A stretch of DNA of 64,000 bases from Cristatella mucedo (GCA_009760855.2 WPIO01000131.1:186001-250000); one strand, 5' to 3'; shown: positions 32,031 to 52,678, counted from the stretch's first letter. Notes: generated by a model not told the origin, from the letters alone. A program made the numbers and translations.

Positions 32031-32616
32031 TCTTGCATCGCCGGTTCCATCTTAACAGACACATTCAGCAGCAAAATGAGTCGATCCTCCCCGGATTTCA
32101 TATCTGACAAATTTTAGCCCTAAAATAGAGAACTTGAAAGAAAATTTCACTATATGCGGGTGGCGTTGCAAAAAAAGTACGGTTTGGTTTCGCCGATCCG
32201 CAGACTAGGAAAGTAAGTAGGGAAGTAAAACTGTACGCTCTATACAAGCACTAGTACTGCCTCTGCGACAGCTAGTCTGAAAAGTGCTAACTTCAAAATG
32301 TGCGGCCAGTGGTTTTGAGTGAGATAAGCCGAGTGTTCAGCGACGCTCAAGTGGATGGTGACGGCTGTCCCACATAACTTGCTGCCGCTAATGGTGGTTT
32401 CGGTCTGCAACATCGATGAGTTAGAAGAATGTTCATTTCAAATGTTTCGTATCTGTGATCTGAAATTGGGATTGTCCTCTTATTCGAAAAAGGTTATTCT
32501 GGCCATTAAATGAATTAATGCTGGAACCTAACAACAGTTGGCGGCGTGACTTTCTCTCTATTTTCATCTTGGATGATTAAGAGCGGACACATATATGCGT
32601 TAGAGAAGATTATACA
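32031..32616. other. Intergenic, nothing recognised
   Basis: AT-rich unique sequence with no long open frame, repeat match or splice-supported exon. Confidence 0.45.
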
Positions 32617-33790
32617 TTTAGGGCTCCGTGCTGGGTCCGATTCTTTTCGCCGTTCATACTCTCCATCTTGCCGATGTGATTGCCAAGCACAATCTAGACT
32701 TTCACTTCTATGCGGATGACACTCTGTTGTACCTTTGCTTTGATCCCTCCCAGCCCTCCAGCATGTCGAATTCTCTCAACTCCCTTGCTGCATGTATTGA
32801 CGATATCAGCACGTGGATGGCAGCACATTTTCTTAAATTGAATGATGATAAAACCAAATTACTAGTTACGGCAAACCAAGTGTGATTCAGAAATTGGAAA
32901 GGCCAACGCTCAAAACCGGCTCTGCCAGCATACCTCCTGTTGAATCTGCACGAAATCTAGGTGCCATGTTTGAAAGTGACCTTTCGTTAGACGACCGCAT
33001 TGGCTCCACAGTCAAGTCTGACTACTTTCAGCTACATAACCTTGCTAACATTTGGGCTTGTTTAGATAAGGATACCACATCTAAGTTGGTCCATGCATTT
33101 GTGACATCCCGTCTTGACTTCTGTAACTCACAGCTTGCTGGCCTACCGGCCTGTGCAAGCAGGCGCTTACAGCTGGTGCAAAACTCAGCAGCTAGGCTTC
33201 TCTGTCGTGAGTGTCACAGTTGCCACAGCACACCACTTCTCGCCGACCTGCACTGGGTCCCAGTCAAGCAAGGCATCGACTTCAAGTTTTGTCCCTCACT
33301 TTCAGGTCCCCTCATTGTTTGGCTCCAGCCTACCTATCAGGTCTACTCCCCCACCAGGCTGAGCACAGTCCCAGCCTCTTTTCGGAATCTAACTGTTTAC
33401 CTATCACTCATCCAAATCTCAAACCCTTTAGAGACCGCTCCTTTAGTTCGTATGCTCCCAAAGCCTGGAACTCACTCCCGACTTGCGTCACATCTTCTGA
33501 CTTGACCATACTTAAAAAGAAATTAAAAACTGACCTATTTATCACAGTATTTAGTGAGTCCCTGTGATTGGTCTCTTTTGTGCTTATGCGTGCTGACACT
33601 GCAGGCTGCCACTAACCAAACTTGCATGCTGACCCTGCGCATGTCACCCCTAACCATGTTATTCATGTTACTCATTGAGCATGCTACCAATAACCATTCG
33701 ATCTTGTTTCCTTTGCAGCAAATGTAAAGCACCTATACAGCGTTTTGAATTCTCTGAGGGCGCTTTATCAAGTGTATTACTATTATTAAG
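32617..33790 (+). mobile_element. LINE family A, best-preserved copy (RT 3' half to tail)
   Basis: Two nearly contiguous frames (32628-32885 and 32882-33505) encode the reverse-transcriptase palm and the C-terminal region. FHFYADDTLLYL at about 32700-32735 holds the YADD active site. LKLNDDKTKLLV, DFCNSQLAGLPACASRRLQL and LLADLHWVPVKQGIDFKF follow. A frameshift near 32880 separates them. The element ends with CTTTGCAGCAAATGTAAAGC, a GAGGGCGCTTTATCAAGTGT block and (ATT)n. No endonuclease remains, so it is 5'-truncated. It serves as the reference for the other copies. The type is CR1/L2-like by these RT motifs. Confidence 0.92.
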
Positions 33791-33984
33791 CTAGGGCCAA
33801 AAATTCCATTTCTGTGCACATAGAGAGATTATGTATATCTGGAGGGTGCAAACTGAGATTTTACGGTAAGCGTAGGAATAGGCACCTCAAGTCACCTAAC
33901 TATTTACGGTACACGGTACGGTGCCCACCCGTTATGGGGGCACCCGAATTCTATGCAGCAATTAAATATTATTGTATAGCACTG

Positions 33985-34245
33985 TTATTTGAGCAAAACT
34001 CAAAAAGGAACTTAAAAACACACCTATTTAGGACAGCATTTAGTGGGTCCCTGTGATTCGTCCTTGATGTGCTTATGCGTGCTGACACTGTGCATGTCAC
34101 CCCTAACCATGTTATTCATTTCGTTTGTTTTTCAAGAATGATATTACTCACCATTCAATTGCATTTCACTTTGCAGCAAATTTAAAGCACCTAGAAAGAG
34201 ATTAAGTTCTCTGAGGGCACTTTATCGAGTGCATTATTATTAGCT
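33985..34245 (+). mobile_element. LINE family A 3' end
   Basis: AAACTCAAAAAGGAACTTAA, GGACAGCATTTAGTGGGTCC and GAGATTAAGTTCTCTGAGGG with a short (ATT)n. It lies about 200 bases after the previous copy in the same direction. Confidence 0.88.
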
Positions 34246-34249
34246 GCAC

Positions 34250-34740
34250 AACGCGTGCAATGTGCGAACAACCTTTCGCCAGTAGAGTGCCAACGGTAAC
34301 GACGCAGCGCTCGAAGGCACGCGAGCAGTTAGCACAATTTGCACAACACCGAACTAGCGAAAGCGAAAATAATTGCCTGCGCACTGTCGCTCGCCAGCGA
34401 AGGCCGGCGACTTCCGGACGACTCGTCACAGCAGGCTTTAAAGCTGCGAATGCTCCGCGCTATGACTCGCCGACCGGCAAACCGCTGTGTGCCGCAAGAG
34501 AGCAACTGCGGTCAGGCTCACGCCTTCTATACTGACCGGGCCGTAAGATCGGGCGTAATTAACCGCGTAATTAAACACCGCACCGCTCGCGAGCGCCGGC
34601 TGTGTCCGGGCTATTATTTCAGAAGCGCTCGGTCTTCGGCTTAAAGTCACCGGCCGGGCTCAACATTCGCGGGGCGGAAGCATAGCTCTGCTCGTGATGC
34701 TTCCGCCGCTCGGCCGTCGAGCTTCTGTATCTATTCAGGA
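34250..34740. other. GC-rich stretch, no gene recognised
   Basis: Overlapping frames on both strands of about 70-100 residues share one GC-rich sequence. None has a recognisable motif. Confidence 0.4.
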
Positions 34741-34753
34741 GAGACATATATAT

Positions 34754-34888
<135 letters not shown>

Positions 34889-34954
34889 TATTATATACAT
34901 ATATATTATATTATATTACATATTCAGAGCTATATATTCAGGAGCTTCATCTCC

Positions 34955-35370
34955 GTCTGTAACTCCACAGAGACTCTGGGTTTTACGCATGAAACTTTCG
35001 TACAGCACACTCGCAGCCTAAGTGGCTTTCGGTACGCATTCGGTAGCCAACAGACTTCGTCTCACGCAGCAAAGAGAAAGTGGGAAGCACTGCAGAGTCA
35101 GGAGAGCAGTTGAGGTAGTGAGTAGCATGGAAGTAGCAGCTCAGGACTGCTGGAAAGGATCAGCCATAGTCGGCAGCAGGAGGGTAGTTTTCGTTACATA
35201 ACAATCGTGGAAGCGAGTTCCACAGTCCTGCAGAGGAAAAACTTCTGTCGCCAACGGTCTTTAAGCGGAGGAATGGAGCAGCTACTGTACTGTCCACTCA
35301 GGACCTGAGGGCGCGAAGAGGCTGAAACTGGTGCAGCAGTTCAGCTAGGCATGGAGGAGCCCAGCCGCGG
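34955..35370 (-). mobile_element. LINE family B 3' end, antisense
   Basis: On the plus strand ATCTCCGTCTGTAACTCCAC, GTGGCTTTCGGTACGCATTC, GAGAAAGTGGGAAGC and GGAAGTAGCAGCTCAGGACT invert the 10600-11000 region block by block. It lies just before the Rho promoter island. Confidence 0.85.
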
Positions 35371-35538
35371 CCTTGGCCTTGGTGGTTCGGCGTGATAACT
35401 TTCGCCGCTCGAAAGCTAGCAGTCGCTCAGTCCCGAAGGGCGGCGGCGGGGGGGGGGGGAGTTAGGGGTTGGCAAAGGTGCCGCAATTCCCAAAGGCCTA
35501 CCGCCTTCGCGCGCTCCGCTGGCGGCGGCGGCGGTGGC

Positions 35539-35775
35539 GAGCGCGGTCGTCTCTGGCCGCCGCCGGCGTCCGGTCGGCGGCCAGAGACCCCGGTCTCCGG
35601 CGGGAAACGCAGAGAGCGAACTTAAGCGCGCGGGGGGGGGGCGGCGGCGGCGGCGGCGAGCGCGGTCGTCTCTGGCCGCCGCCGGCGTCTGGTCGGCGGC
35701 CAGAGACCCGGTCTCCGGCGGGAAACGCAGAGAGCGAACTTAAGCGCGCGGGGGGGGGGGCGGCGGCGGCGGCGC
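35539..35775 (+). repeat. Two-copy 119-bp tandem repeat in CpG island
   Basis: GAGCGCGGTCGTCTCTGGCC begins at 35539 and again at 35658. Both units run through CGGTCTCCGGCGGGAAACGC and GAGCGAACTTAAGCGCGCGG into a G-run followed by GGCGGC repeats. The copies differ by a few bases only. Confidence 0.92.
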
Positions 35776-36299
35776 ACCGAAGCCGCAGCCGCCGCCGCTC
35801 TTGAGATAGGGCGGAGGCTTGGCTCGCAAGCGATCGCATGTCCATCCAGCAGCGGCTCAAGCGTCACGCCGCGCCGCGGCCGCTCGCGTCTTTTTCCTTC
35901 CTTTTTTCGGTTTTCGCTACTAGCTACCCTTCGCCCGAACTTCGCTGACGGAAGACGCCGCACGACACCGCGCCGCCGCCGCCGCCTGTCGAGCTCGCGG
36001 CGGCGGCGGCCGCGAGCGAACGCGCCCCACTCCGCCCCCGCCAACGATCGTTCGCGCCGGCCGAGATTTCGCGGAGCGTCCAGCGGACGCTGCTCGCTTC
36101 GCCGCTCCGGACGAGAGTCGCGATGAGCGGATTGCGGCAGCGCCGCGGTAGCGCTCCACGGCGCAAGCCTACGGGGCGCGGTCGCCGCAGCGGTGACTCA
36201 GCAGGTGGCCGTTACCTCCTCTGAGCCAATCGGCGGCCGAAGCGGCTCGAATTCTAAATATAGGCTGCGGCATTCCCGATAAATGGTGCGCGCTCTGGC

Positions 36300-36450
36300 G
36301 GCGCGGCGTGAAGAGGCGTCGACGACTGGCAGTCTTTCGCTCGCCGTCGCCAGGTGGCGCCGATAGGTCGTGCGGCCGCATCCGACCGCAGCAGCAGCAG
36401 CAGCAGGAGCTGTATGCGCAGCCGACGAAGCGGATCCGGGCTCGCCACAG
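36300..36450 (+). other. Probable non-coding leader exon of the Rho gene
   Basis: The donor CTCGCCACAG|GTGAGGACG at 36451 is strong, and CTTCATGCCTAG|GCATGG at 37503 is a convincing acceptor two bases before the Rho ATG. Together they imply a 5' UTR intron of about 1.05 kb. The exon's 5' limit is not known and the start given here is only nominal. Confidence 0.5.
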
Positions 36451-37454
36451 GTGAGGACGTCTCACGCGTCGGATTCAGCACTGCGCGCGCAGTCCCTTCG
36501 TCGCAGATCGCCGGGGGCGCGTAGAGCGCGCGGGCGCGCGCGGTCGAGCCTCGCCGCACGGCGCGCGCGAAGCGGCGAGGATGGACCCGGGCGCGAATGT
36601 CCGGCGCTAATCGCACCCGGTAGTTTCACCCTCACGTTGCGTAAAAATCTAAGCTACGTGCGTCCGTCATCGAAGCGCTCGTGCCGCATTTTTGCGGGCA
36701 CCCGCATCATCCCTAGCGACGGACCTCGCCGGCAGCCTGCCGGGGGCGTGCGCAGAGTCGGTAGGAGTTGTCCCTCCTGCTAATTGAAGCCGCAAACAGT
36801 TGCCGGAAATACCGCCTCGTTCGGGTCAATTCGTCGAGTACCCTATCGTGAGCTATTGAGGTGTGGCCCAGCAGTACGGGCTGCTCGGGTCGGCTAGAGC
36901 GACCGGCGGAAATCGTTGGGTATGCTTGTGCAGTTGCCTTACTGCGTGGAAAGCCTAGCGTTCGTTGCTGCATTACTTTCGTCTCTCTGTGGTGCTAGCT
37001 ATAGCGTGGCCGTGCGGCAGAGCTCTAATCGGCCTCACTTCCTCGTTGAACCGTCTGTTGGCGCCCGAAAAGGCGGCTTGCTATTACCGGCTGGCAGTTC
37101 GCTGTTTTGCAGTCGTTTGTATGTCTTATTTAATAACTTATTTCCCTTAGCGGGAATTAACTTTGTGTTCGTTGGCAATGCTGGACGTGCGCGGTCGGCT
37201 ATGCTTCCGCCCGCGGTGGTCCGTCATACGCGAGGCCGCGGCCAGCCATCTTGGGGTGACATCACGCCCAGCGTACTTGCAAGCGGCGGTTTTCGGTATA
37301 CCTTCTGGGTCGAGCGTGCGCTCGTTGTTTGCGTGTATTTGTACCTGGTCGGTTGCCTTTCTATAGTGGAAGTCTTAGCGAAAGCGTGCCCCGTTCCTTA
37401 TGAGTCCTTGGTCAGAAGCTTTGTTGCCCCGGTTTTGACAATTCCTGCGTTTGA

Positions 37455-40561
<3,107 letters not shown>

Positions 40562-41480
40562 AGCGCCAAAGAAGATGTGCATGGAGAGGGACGACCACCG
40601 CAGCACCACTGCTACTGCTACTACTGCGACTACTGGACAGTGGCCGCCGTGCCCGCCCGGCCAGCGTATGCATAGTCCTTATGCAGCCAGAAAAAAGGTG
40701 TATTTATTGTGTATTTTTTTCTGCTATAGCTGCTTAAGACATCCCAACAGCAATGCTGCTGCACCGAGAAAATCGCCGCCGCCTCCGGCTCTCATGGAGT
40801 TGAAATAAGGCACTGATTTTTGAGTTACTCATTACTCGTGACCAGTGTCTTCCATCCATGATCGCTTTTCATTGTTGTGCAGTGTAATTACGGGATACTT
40901 TTCAAGGCTGTTAATATCTGTATACTTGTATTGCATGGTCGTTTTGAAATGCAGCGTTATTACGGTTTCGTAACGCTGTCTAGCACTGCTAGCGGTTGCC
41001 ATGTGGTGTCATTGGAGCTGCTGTTTGAATGGGATCGACTGCAGCGGGAAATTGTTGATGAGGTTCCGTGGACCTTGCTACGAATGATGTACCCGGTAGT
41101 TGCGGCGTACCATCGCTTTGTCGTACAGGAAAAAATATATGTAACCTGCAGTAGCTCGTGTCATTTCGCAGGAGGCTAGTTTAGCTGTCGCTAGGGACCG
41201 TGACTGGTTGGGTTTCTAGCCACTCAATAGCTCTAGGTGAGGTCAGTGCTGAGATCTGTTTCGGTGCAGGCTGTGTGAGAGAGCTGATCATCGTCCAAGC
41301 AATACAGAGGATGTGTTTCTCCTGGTGCTTTGGTTATGGTATTACAGCATGAATGCTTGTTATAGGCAGTAAAACTGCACAGCCTACTGCTGGGCCGCCA
41401 CGAGACTAGCAAGAGGTGTGCTGATGCTGTGATCGGTCAATGCAGTGACCGAGGATGGCAGTGCAATTAAAGCTGAGGAA
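40562..41480 (+). other. RhoA 3' UTR, probable
   Basis: Non-coding sequence follows the stop. ATTAAA at 41466-41471 is one possible poly(A) signal. A 100-residue frame at 40877-41179 has no known motif and lies in this UTR. Confidence 0.45.
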
Positions 41481-42594
41481 TAAGACGAGCATTTTATTCG
41501 ACTGTTGCATTGTATGTCACAGCTGCTAATAGTTGCGAACGGCTAATATAGTAATAATAAGAAAAAAGCAACAGAAAAGGTAAAGTAAGGTTGCAGCTCA
41601 CTTGTGTTCGACACGATGGTTTGGTATGGATGCCATCTTTCGCTACATTGAGGTCAGCAGTTTCGACGGCTGTATTTGCTTAGGGCCAGTGTAGTTGGCT
41701 CGGCAGCCCAATTATAAATCATTTTCCTATCAGATGGGTATCTGAGCAGCTTCTCACCATCTGGCAGTAATTGCCAAATCGGAACTATCAAGAATGCATT
41801 TTCGAAGCTCAGCTTTCCCAGATCATAGAATCGCGCTAGCAGCAAGCCAGGTCACAGGCCGGGCTGGCAACTACCTGAGCTGTGCCCTTACTCCGGCTTA
41901 TGCGGTTGGGGTGGTAAGCTCAGGGAAGGAGATACGACTGCTGGTGTCATAGTGTGATGCAATCTTAACCGAACTGGAAGGCGCTCTGCACTGGTAAGCA
42001 CCGACGAAAGAAAGTCAATATCGTCATGGACATGCGGCAAAATGTCGTCTTCCCAGATCGATGATGCATCGAGAAAGGTAGGACAGAAATGCCAGCATGG
42101 CTGCCAACGTGGAGTTCGTAGTGGCAGGCCGCCTACCTGCGGCTTGCCACTGCTGTCATCGCACCCGAGTGTAGAACTGGTGGCAGCAGTGCACGCCAGG
42201 AACAGTAGTAGCCGACGTCACGCTAGCTACAGCGACGCGGCTGCCTGCCGAGTGAACCCCTGCATCCCTAACCTAGCAGACTCGCAGGCTGCTGGGACGA
42301 TCGGCCAGTGTGCACTGAGTGGGAGGGTGACCTCGCAACATAAGAGGGTGTGGCCTCTCTGGTCACCTGGGTTCGGCATCGCTAGGGTCACGTGGGAGTA
42401 ACCCCACTTGGCAGTTTGGTCCTGAGCCGGAGCTTGGCACCGTGTTGACGTCGGCAGGCAGGCGTTTTCGTGAGGGTCTCAGGCTGAGCTGCTGCGTGGC
42501 ACTGTAAGGCTCTGGCATTGAGTGTGCCCGATAACCTCATCTGCCTACAGCCATAACGAGCAGCAGCACCCGAGAGCCATTCTGTGGCTGCTGC
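41481..42594. other. Region between RhoA and the next LINE
   Basis: Holds a 119-residue plus frame (42042-42401) that I cannot assign, and a minus frame at 41654-41845, also unassigned. No splice-supported gene was seen. Confidence 0.4.
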
Positions 42595-43030
42595 TGCACG
42601 GTTAGATCGACCATCTCGACTTCTGTAACTCACTGCTTGCTGGTCTGCTGGCCTGTGCACTCAGGCGCTTACAGCTGGTGAAAAATTCTGCAGCTACGCG
42701 CTCTAGTCTGTCTTGAGCGTCGCAGTTGCCACATCTCGTTGCTTCTCGCCGACCTGCATTGGCTCCCAATCAACCAGAGCACCACCTTCAGGGTTCTGTT
42801 ACTCACCTTTAGGTCCCTTCATTCTTTGGCTCCAGCCTACCTATCAGATCTACTCCCACAACAGGCTTAGTATCGTACCACCCACTTTTCTGACTCGAAT
42901 CGCTTAGCTATACCTCGTACGAACCTGAAAACCTTCGGACATCGCAGCTTTAGTTCTATGTTCCCAGAGTCTGGAACTTCCTCCCGACTGATGTGATGAC
43001 ATTTCCTGACTTATATTATTATTATTATCT
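42595..43030 (+). mobile_element. LINE family A fragment
   Basis: ACTTCTGTAACTCACTGCTT, CTCAGGCGCTTACAGCTGGT, CTTCTCGCCGACCTGCATTG and ACGAACCTGAAAACCTTCGG follow 33110-33450. It ends in a short (ATT)n without the family's terminal hairpin block. Confidence 0.85.
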
Positions 43031-43490
43031 CGGCCGATGGATGGACTGTTTCGGGCATACCTGGCCCGATCTGGTTCATTGATCATGCTTTGCAGGCAAG
43101 GAAGGTAAGCTGTGCCTTGTCACCTCTGCCTGCAGAATGTGCGTGCGTGTCGGTAAAAATCCGTGCAGCATCGATGGCCACACCGGCGTTACTCTGGGCG
43201 GCATCTGTCACACGTGATCGAGTGCAAAGGCAGCTCTCGGTGGTACTCAGTCGACAGACAGCCAAAGCATTCGTCTCACACTCGATGGAAAGATGGAGGT
43301 GAGGCGGCGGCAACAGCCGAATCCTCGGCAGGACGGTCAAGGAAGTGAGCATCCAGGACGCAGTGGGAGAGCTTCCGAAGGCGGTGCGGCGCCTGACCAG
43401 CGCCGGTCCTGTGCTACACTATGATTGGCGAGCTGCTGCTGCCACATTGCTGCTGCTAGCGCTGAAAGCTCAGAACTCTAAGAAAACCGG
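43031..43490. other. Region without an assigned gene
   Basis: Overlapping frames of 60-90 residues on both strands (for example minus 43083-43352). I recognise none of them and cannot tie any to splice sites. Confidence 0.35.
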
Positions 43491-43494
43491 GTCT

Positions 43495-43496
<2 letters not shown>

Positions 43497-43578
<82 letters not shown>
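43497..43578 (+). repeat. (CT)n microsatellite
   Basis: About 80 bases of uninterrupted CT. This is the only long pyrimidine-strand array here; the other long arrays of this type are GA on the plus strand. Confidence 0.97.
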
Positions 43579-43585
<7 letters not shown>

Positions 43586-44049
43586 TTCACCTCGACTGGC
43601 CGTCGCAGCAGAGGATGAATCAACCGGTCAACCAGGTGCAGCACACCGGTGGAGGCAAGAAATTGGGTCGGCTGTTCTCCTTCGGCGACTTCCGCCAGCG
43701 AAGTACACTGTCGAGGACCCAAGATATAACGAACCGATTGCTGCAGTGAAATCCGGATCTTAGAATCCTCTGACAAATGCGTGCGGCCAGCCGCACGTGT
43801 GGCTTGCCTCAACTGTGTGGTCCAGCATCCCTGCAGCTGGCAGAGAAGGCAGGATGAGGCAGGAGTTAAGATGGATGTCAGGCAGGCAAGCAAGCAAGCA
43901 AGCAGCAGCAGCAGCAACTGAAGCAGGAGGAATTCGGCAGCAGCACTGCTGCTGCCACCGGGAAAATCACGTGAAAGGCGAAGGAGTAAAGTAACACAGG
44001 GACACGGTTGGCATGGGATGTGGGGCATACACAGTGATGTGGTGGGCCG

Positions 44050-44195
44050 TGATGACACGCACCAAGTAAGACGGTTGCTTTTCACGACCTCGGTCCCGAG
44101 CTCGTGGGCTCGAATCCTGCAGCGGGCGATCCTTCATTGCTGCTGCAAGTGCAGGTGATAAATAGCCGTAAAGGCTCATCCGTCGCCTTACAAAA
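44050..44195 (+). mobile_element. Second tRNA-like SINE family, sense
   Basis: CACCAAGTAAGACGGTTGCT, TTTCACGACCTCGGTCCCGA, then GTGGGCTCGAATCCTGCAGC and GATAAATAGCCGTAAAGGCT. It is the sense counterpart of the 21.5-kb copy. Confidence 0.78.
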
Positions 44196-44274
44196 GAGGC
44201 TCTTGTATCAGCTAGTATTTTTTTTGGGCATGAGTACCGGCACCAGACAAAAATCCTACTGACGGCGGGTTGCT

Positions 44275-44280
44275 TTTATT
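44275..44280 (-). terminator. Possible poly(A) signal of the FBXL12-like gene
   Basis: AATAAA on the minus strand (TTTATT on the plus strand), about 600 bases after the stop codon at 44882. Plausible in position, otherwise untested. Confidence 0.4.
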
Positions 44281-44881
44281 GATCACAGATGCCGACAAGC
44301 CGCGTGAGGCCTTAGTAAATGTCCAGCGGTAATAGTATATGTATAGTAAATGTCCAGCGGTAGCACTTTGCTGCAGTACTTCGCTACAGGGGGCGCCTAG
44401 CTGAACCTTCAGCCCAACCTATAAAGCACTAAAAACTCGAAAGGCGCGATCGTGGAGCGCGGGCGCGCATCGTCACTGGGATCCACGACCCCAGGCGACT
44501 ACGGGAGGGATTGACCGCGAGGACTCAACCACCGCTCTCCGATGGACACAGCCGGCCGCCTGATCAGTCCTACGGCCGCAGAGATGGGCTCGCTACTGGT
44601 CGGCTGAACGGAGCCGTCAGCACGTGACGCCGCTCAAGAACCGTGACAAAAGACGCAACGTGTTGCAGGAACGAGGCTAGCACAAGAAAAGGAAGTGCAA
44701 GTCGACTGTCCATCGCGCCTCCTGCTGCTGCTGCTGCCAAAGTCACGCTCGCTTATAGCTGCCGCAGGCGGCTCGGCGCACACAGTGCCGCCGCGGGAGT
44801 AAGAGAGTAAGAGGCACACAGTGCCGCCGCGCCCGAGGGAGTAAGAGTGAGCGCTCGGGAGCCTTCGACCGGTGGCACCGC

Positions 44882-49909
<5,028 letters not shown>

Positions 49910-50262
49910 GGTGGTCAGTGGCCTTGGCCTGACGGGGACACCGCTCGGTCGTATGGGTTTCCGCATCCGCCCGAGCACTTATAGATGTACAGATTCTGGG
50001 TATATCCATGTTATCGTAAATAGTGCTTACGCCTAACGTGACTTGACAAATTTGACTACTCATACACGTCCATGTGTGTCCACGCTCACGGCCGAGGTTA
50101 TAGCGAAAATCTTATGAAGTGAAGACATCCGCTTTCGATGCGAGGGATTTCCGGAGCGCCCTCCAGCCTGTCTAGGGCGTCGGGTAGAGACTTGCGGTGC
50201 CCTAAGCAGGTCCGCTTCTTTCGTGGCAAGTTTCGTTCCAGGCGCAATCAGTAGCCGCATAC
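49910..50262 (-). promoter_or_regulatory. Upstream (promoter) region of the FBXL12-like gene
   Basis: It lies directly before the minus-strand start codon. No TATA box is evident. Only position supports the call, and the start site is not located. Confidence 0.4.
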
Positions 50263-50437
50263 TTCACACTCTAGGTGACGCGCGCACCAAGGCTTACGAT
50301 AATCGCTCGAGACTAGATATTGAGTTCCGCTAGATGTCGCAGCCGCAGCCTTCACACTCCAGGCGACGCGCGCACCAAGGCTTACGATAATCGCTCGAGA
50401 CTAGATATTGATTTCCGCTAGATGTCGCCCCCGTCGT
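50263..50437 (+). repeat. Two-copy 88-bp tandem repeat
   Basis: TTCACACTCTAGGTGACGCG begins at 50263, and TTCACACTCCAGGCGACGCG at 50351. Both units continue CACCAAGGCTTACGATAATC and GCTCGAGACTAGATATTGA, ending CGCTAGATGTCGC. They are nearly identical, so the duplication is recent. Confidence 0.93.
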
Positions 50438-52127
50438 CGTTCGCCTGCTTTCCGCTTTCTACGTGCCAAGCCCCCCCCCCTTTCCCAGCGCTGCACCGAA
50501 CCCGGTGCCGTGCGGTAACGGCGCGCGCGACCGACGCTGACAACGCCTCTACGTGGCGAGAGCAGACGACTGTGTGGCAGGATGGCTCTGCGAACTGTGA
50601 GAGGGCCATGTCTCGCTCCTGAGACGCGGCCGCCGACTGGGAAAGCGCGCACAGCGAGCCACCCCCCATAGACGCGTCCATTCGCCACAGCGTCCAGTTA
50701 GCTAGCGCGGCAAATGAGCTCCGCGGCTGCCTGCCGCCGTCTTACGGCGTAGAACGATAGAAGTCGGCGGTGTTTATTAGATGCCCACCTGATGCACCGG
50801 CATCCAGATCCGGAAGTTGAAAACCCGCAGCTCTACTTACGTCGCAGCCCGGTCGGTCAGTCGGAAAAAACGTTGACCAAGAGGGGACGGCCAAGCTCGA
50901 GCGAATGCAGGAGGCATAGCAAGCAGGGATGGAAGCAGCAGTTCATTGCAGCTCGCTTGTCATTGACTTCCAAGTTGGCCCCGTGACAAGGTCATGGTAC
51001 GATTGGCAGCGACATACACCTAAGACGTGTGCCAATGCTGACATCCTCTGCTGCCATAGCGTTCGTGTAGTCCGGGGATCTTACGTGCAAATACAAGTGA
51101 CATTACCGGAGCTTCGCGATTGATGGAAACAATCGAATATCTTGATTGATAGTTACTGGCGAAGTCTTGTCCAGTTAGCAAGCGATCCTAACAAAATAAA
51201 TGCAGCCAGCGAGAAACTACAAATTTCACATGCTTCTGTAGCTCAGCTCATGACGGTCTATGCTCAGGCTATCGAGCGCTGTGCAGCGTTCGTATCAATG
51301 CCATCCAGATCGTAATAATTCGTACCAGTGCTATCCAATGCTGTCGCTGTGGTTGGTACTTAAGTTACAACTACCAAACTGCCATCCTTACTGCTGAACG
51401 TGGTACGTACTCGGGCCTTGTAGGGCAGTGAAGCAGGCTCCCTTTCTTATGATTATGAGTGATTTGAAGGCAAACTCCTAATCACGAAGAGCAACATAAT
51501 TCTAAGCACATTTTAATGAAAAGCTTGGCTGAAATGATATAAATCCTTGGTTAAATGGTCTAGTATTCTTGGAGTGCATGATATGCAAATCTTAGAAATG
51601 TTTCCATCTCATGTGTCCACGATTACGGAAAATAAAGGTCCAGGACGTTTGATGGCGTGTACAGCAAAATGTATCCACCCGAATAAGAATTTTTTCATCC
51701 TTCATTTGAAATAAGTAAAGCTGAACACACATTTCAAATTGCACTCTGATACTTGAAGTATCTATCGGCCGAGTTATGGAATTTACAAGGCACCAACCGA
51801 CCCTGGAAATGAAGCTGTATAAAAGTCACAAGAATGCACCGATCTACCAAGGTTCGAAAGGTTAGGATACAAATCGCATATGATGCAAGGGTCGGTACAT
51901 TTTTTTATTTGCAGGTTTGTTTCTTCCGGTTTACATTCGGGTTAGACGTGGTTTGCATGACCATTTTTTCTTTCATGCGAAGTCGTCAGAACTTCCAATT
52001 CCAGTTCTAACAAATTTGTCTTTCGAAAGGTACCCTTAACATATGTTTGATTGTTGGAGAAATTCTACAAGTACTTTCTTGACATTTCCCGTTAACGCTG
52101 TAGCTAAATTTTTCGAACCAAGCCGAA
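50438..52127. other. Intergenic, nothing recognised
   Basis: GC-rich to about 50760, then balanced. Only short frames of 60-95 residues, none with a familiar motif or splice support. Confidence 0.45.
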
Positions 52128-52678
52128 GCATAATAATAATAATTATACATTTATATAGCACCCTCAGAGAACTTAATCTCATATGAGGCAGTTTACATAT
52201 GCTTTAAGGAAACGTGATCGAATGGTAGCGATAGCATGCTCAATATCATCCAGCGTAACATGGTTAGGGGTGACGTGCACAAGGTCAGCATGCAGACATG
52301 GTAAGTGGCAGCATGCACAGTGTCAGCACCTATGAGTGCACAAAGGACGATTCACATAAAGCCACAAAATCCTGTGCTCAATAGATGCGTTTTTAGCTTC
52401 TTTTAAATGTCGGCAAGTCAGGGTATTTCGTAATGCCAGTCGGAAGTGAGTTCCAGGCTTTGGAAGCATAGAGACTTAAGGCATGGTCTCTGAAGAATTT
52501 GAGGTTCCTACTAGCTTTGGCTAAACGATTAGATTCAGAAAAGCGGATGGTACGTTGCTTAGCCCGGCGGGGGATTAGATCTTATATGTAGGCTAGAGCC
52601 AAAGAATGAAGGCCCCAAAAAAGTGAGTGACGGAACCTTAAAGTTGATACGCTGCCTGACTGGGAGCCAATGCAGGTC
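52128..52678 (-). mobile_element. LINE family A 3' half, antisense
   Basis: On the plus strand (ATA)n, GCACCCTCAGAGAACTTAAT, GTTTTTAGCTTCTTTTAAAT, GAGTTCCAGGCTTTGGAAGC and GCCTGACTGGGAGCCAATGC invert the 33260-33790 region completely. It sits head to head with the sense copy that follows at once. Confidence 0.9.

Larger units (their letters stand above)
35400..36620 (+). promoter_or_regulatory. CpG island / promoter region of the Rho gene
   Basis: The block is GC-rich with dense CG dinucleotides, G homopolymers and GGCGGC runs, bounded by AT-balanced sequence. It lies upstream of the Rho coding exons and contains the probable leader exon donor at 36451. It also contains two tandem copies of a 119-base unit. 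Long frames on both strands are compositional. Confidence 0.65.

Noticed and set aside
42042-42401. 119-residue plus frame after the Rho gene
   Set aside because: No recognisable domain, Ser/Arg/Cys-rich by composition, and no matching splice partners found.
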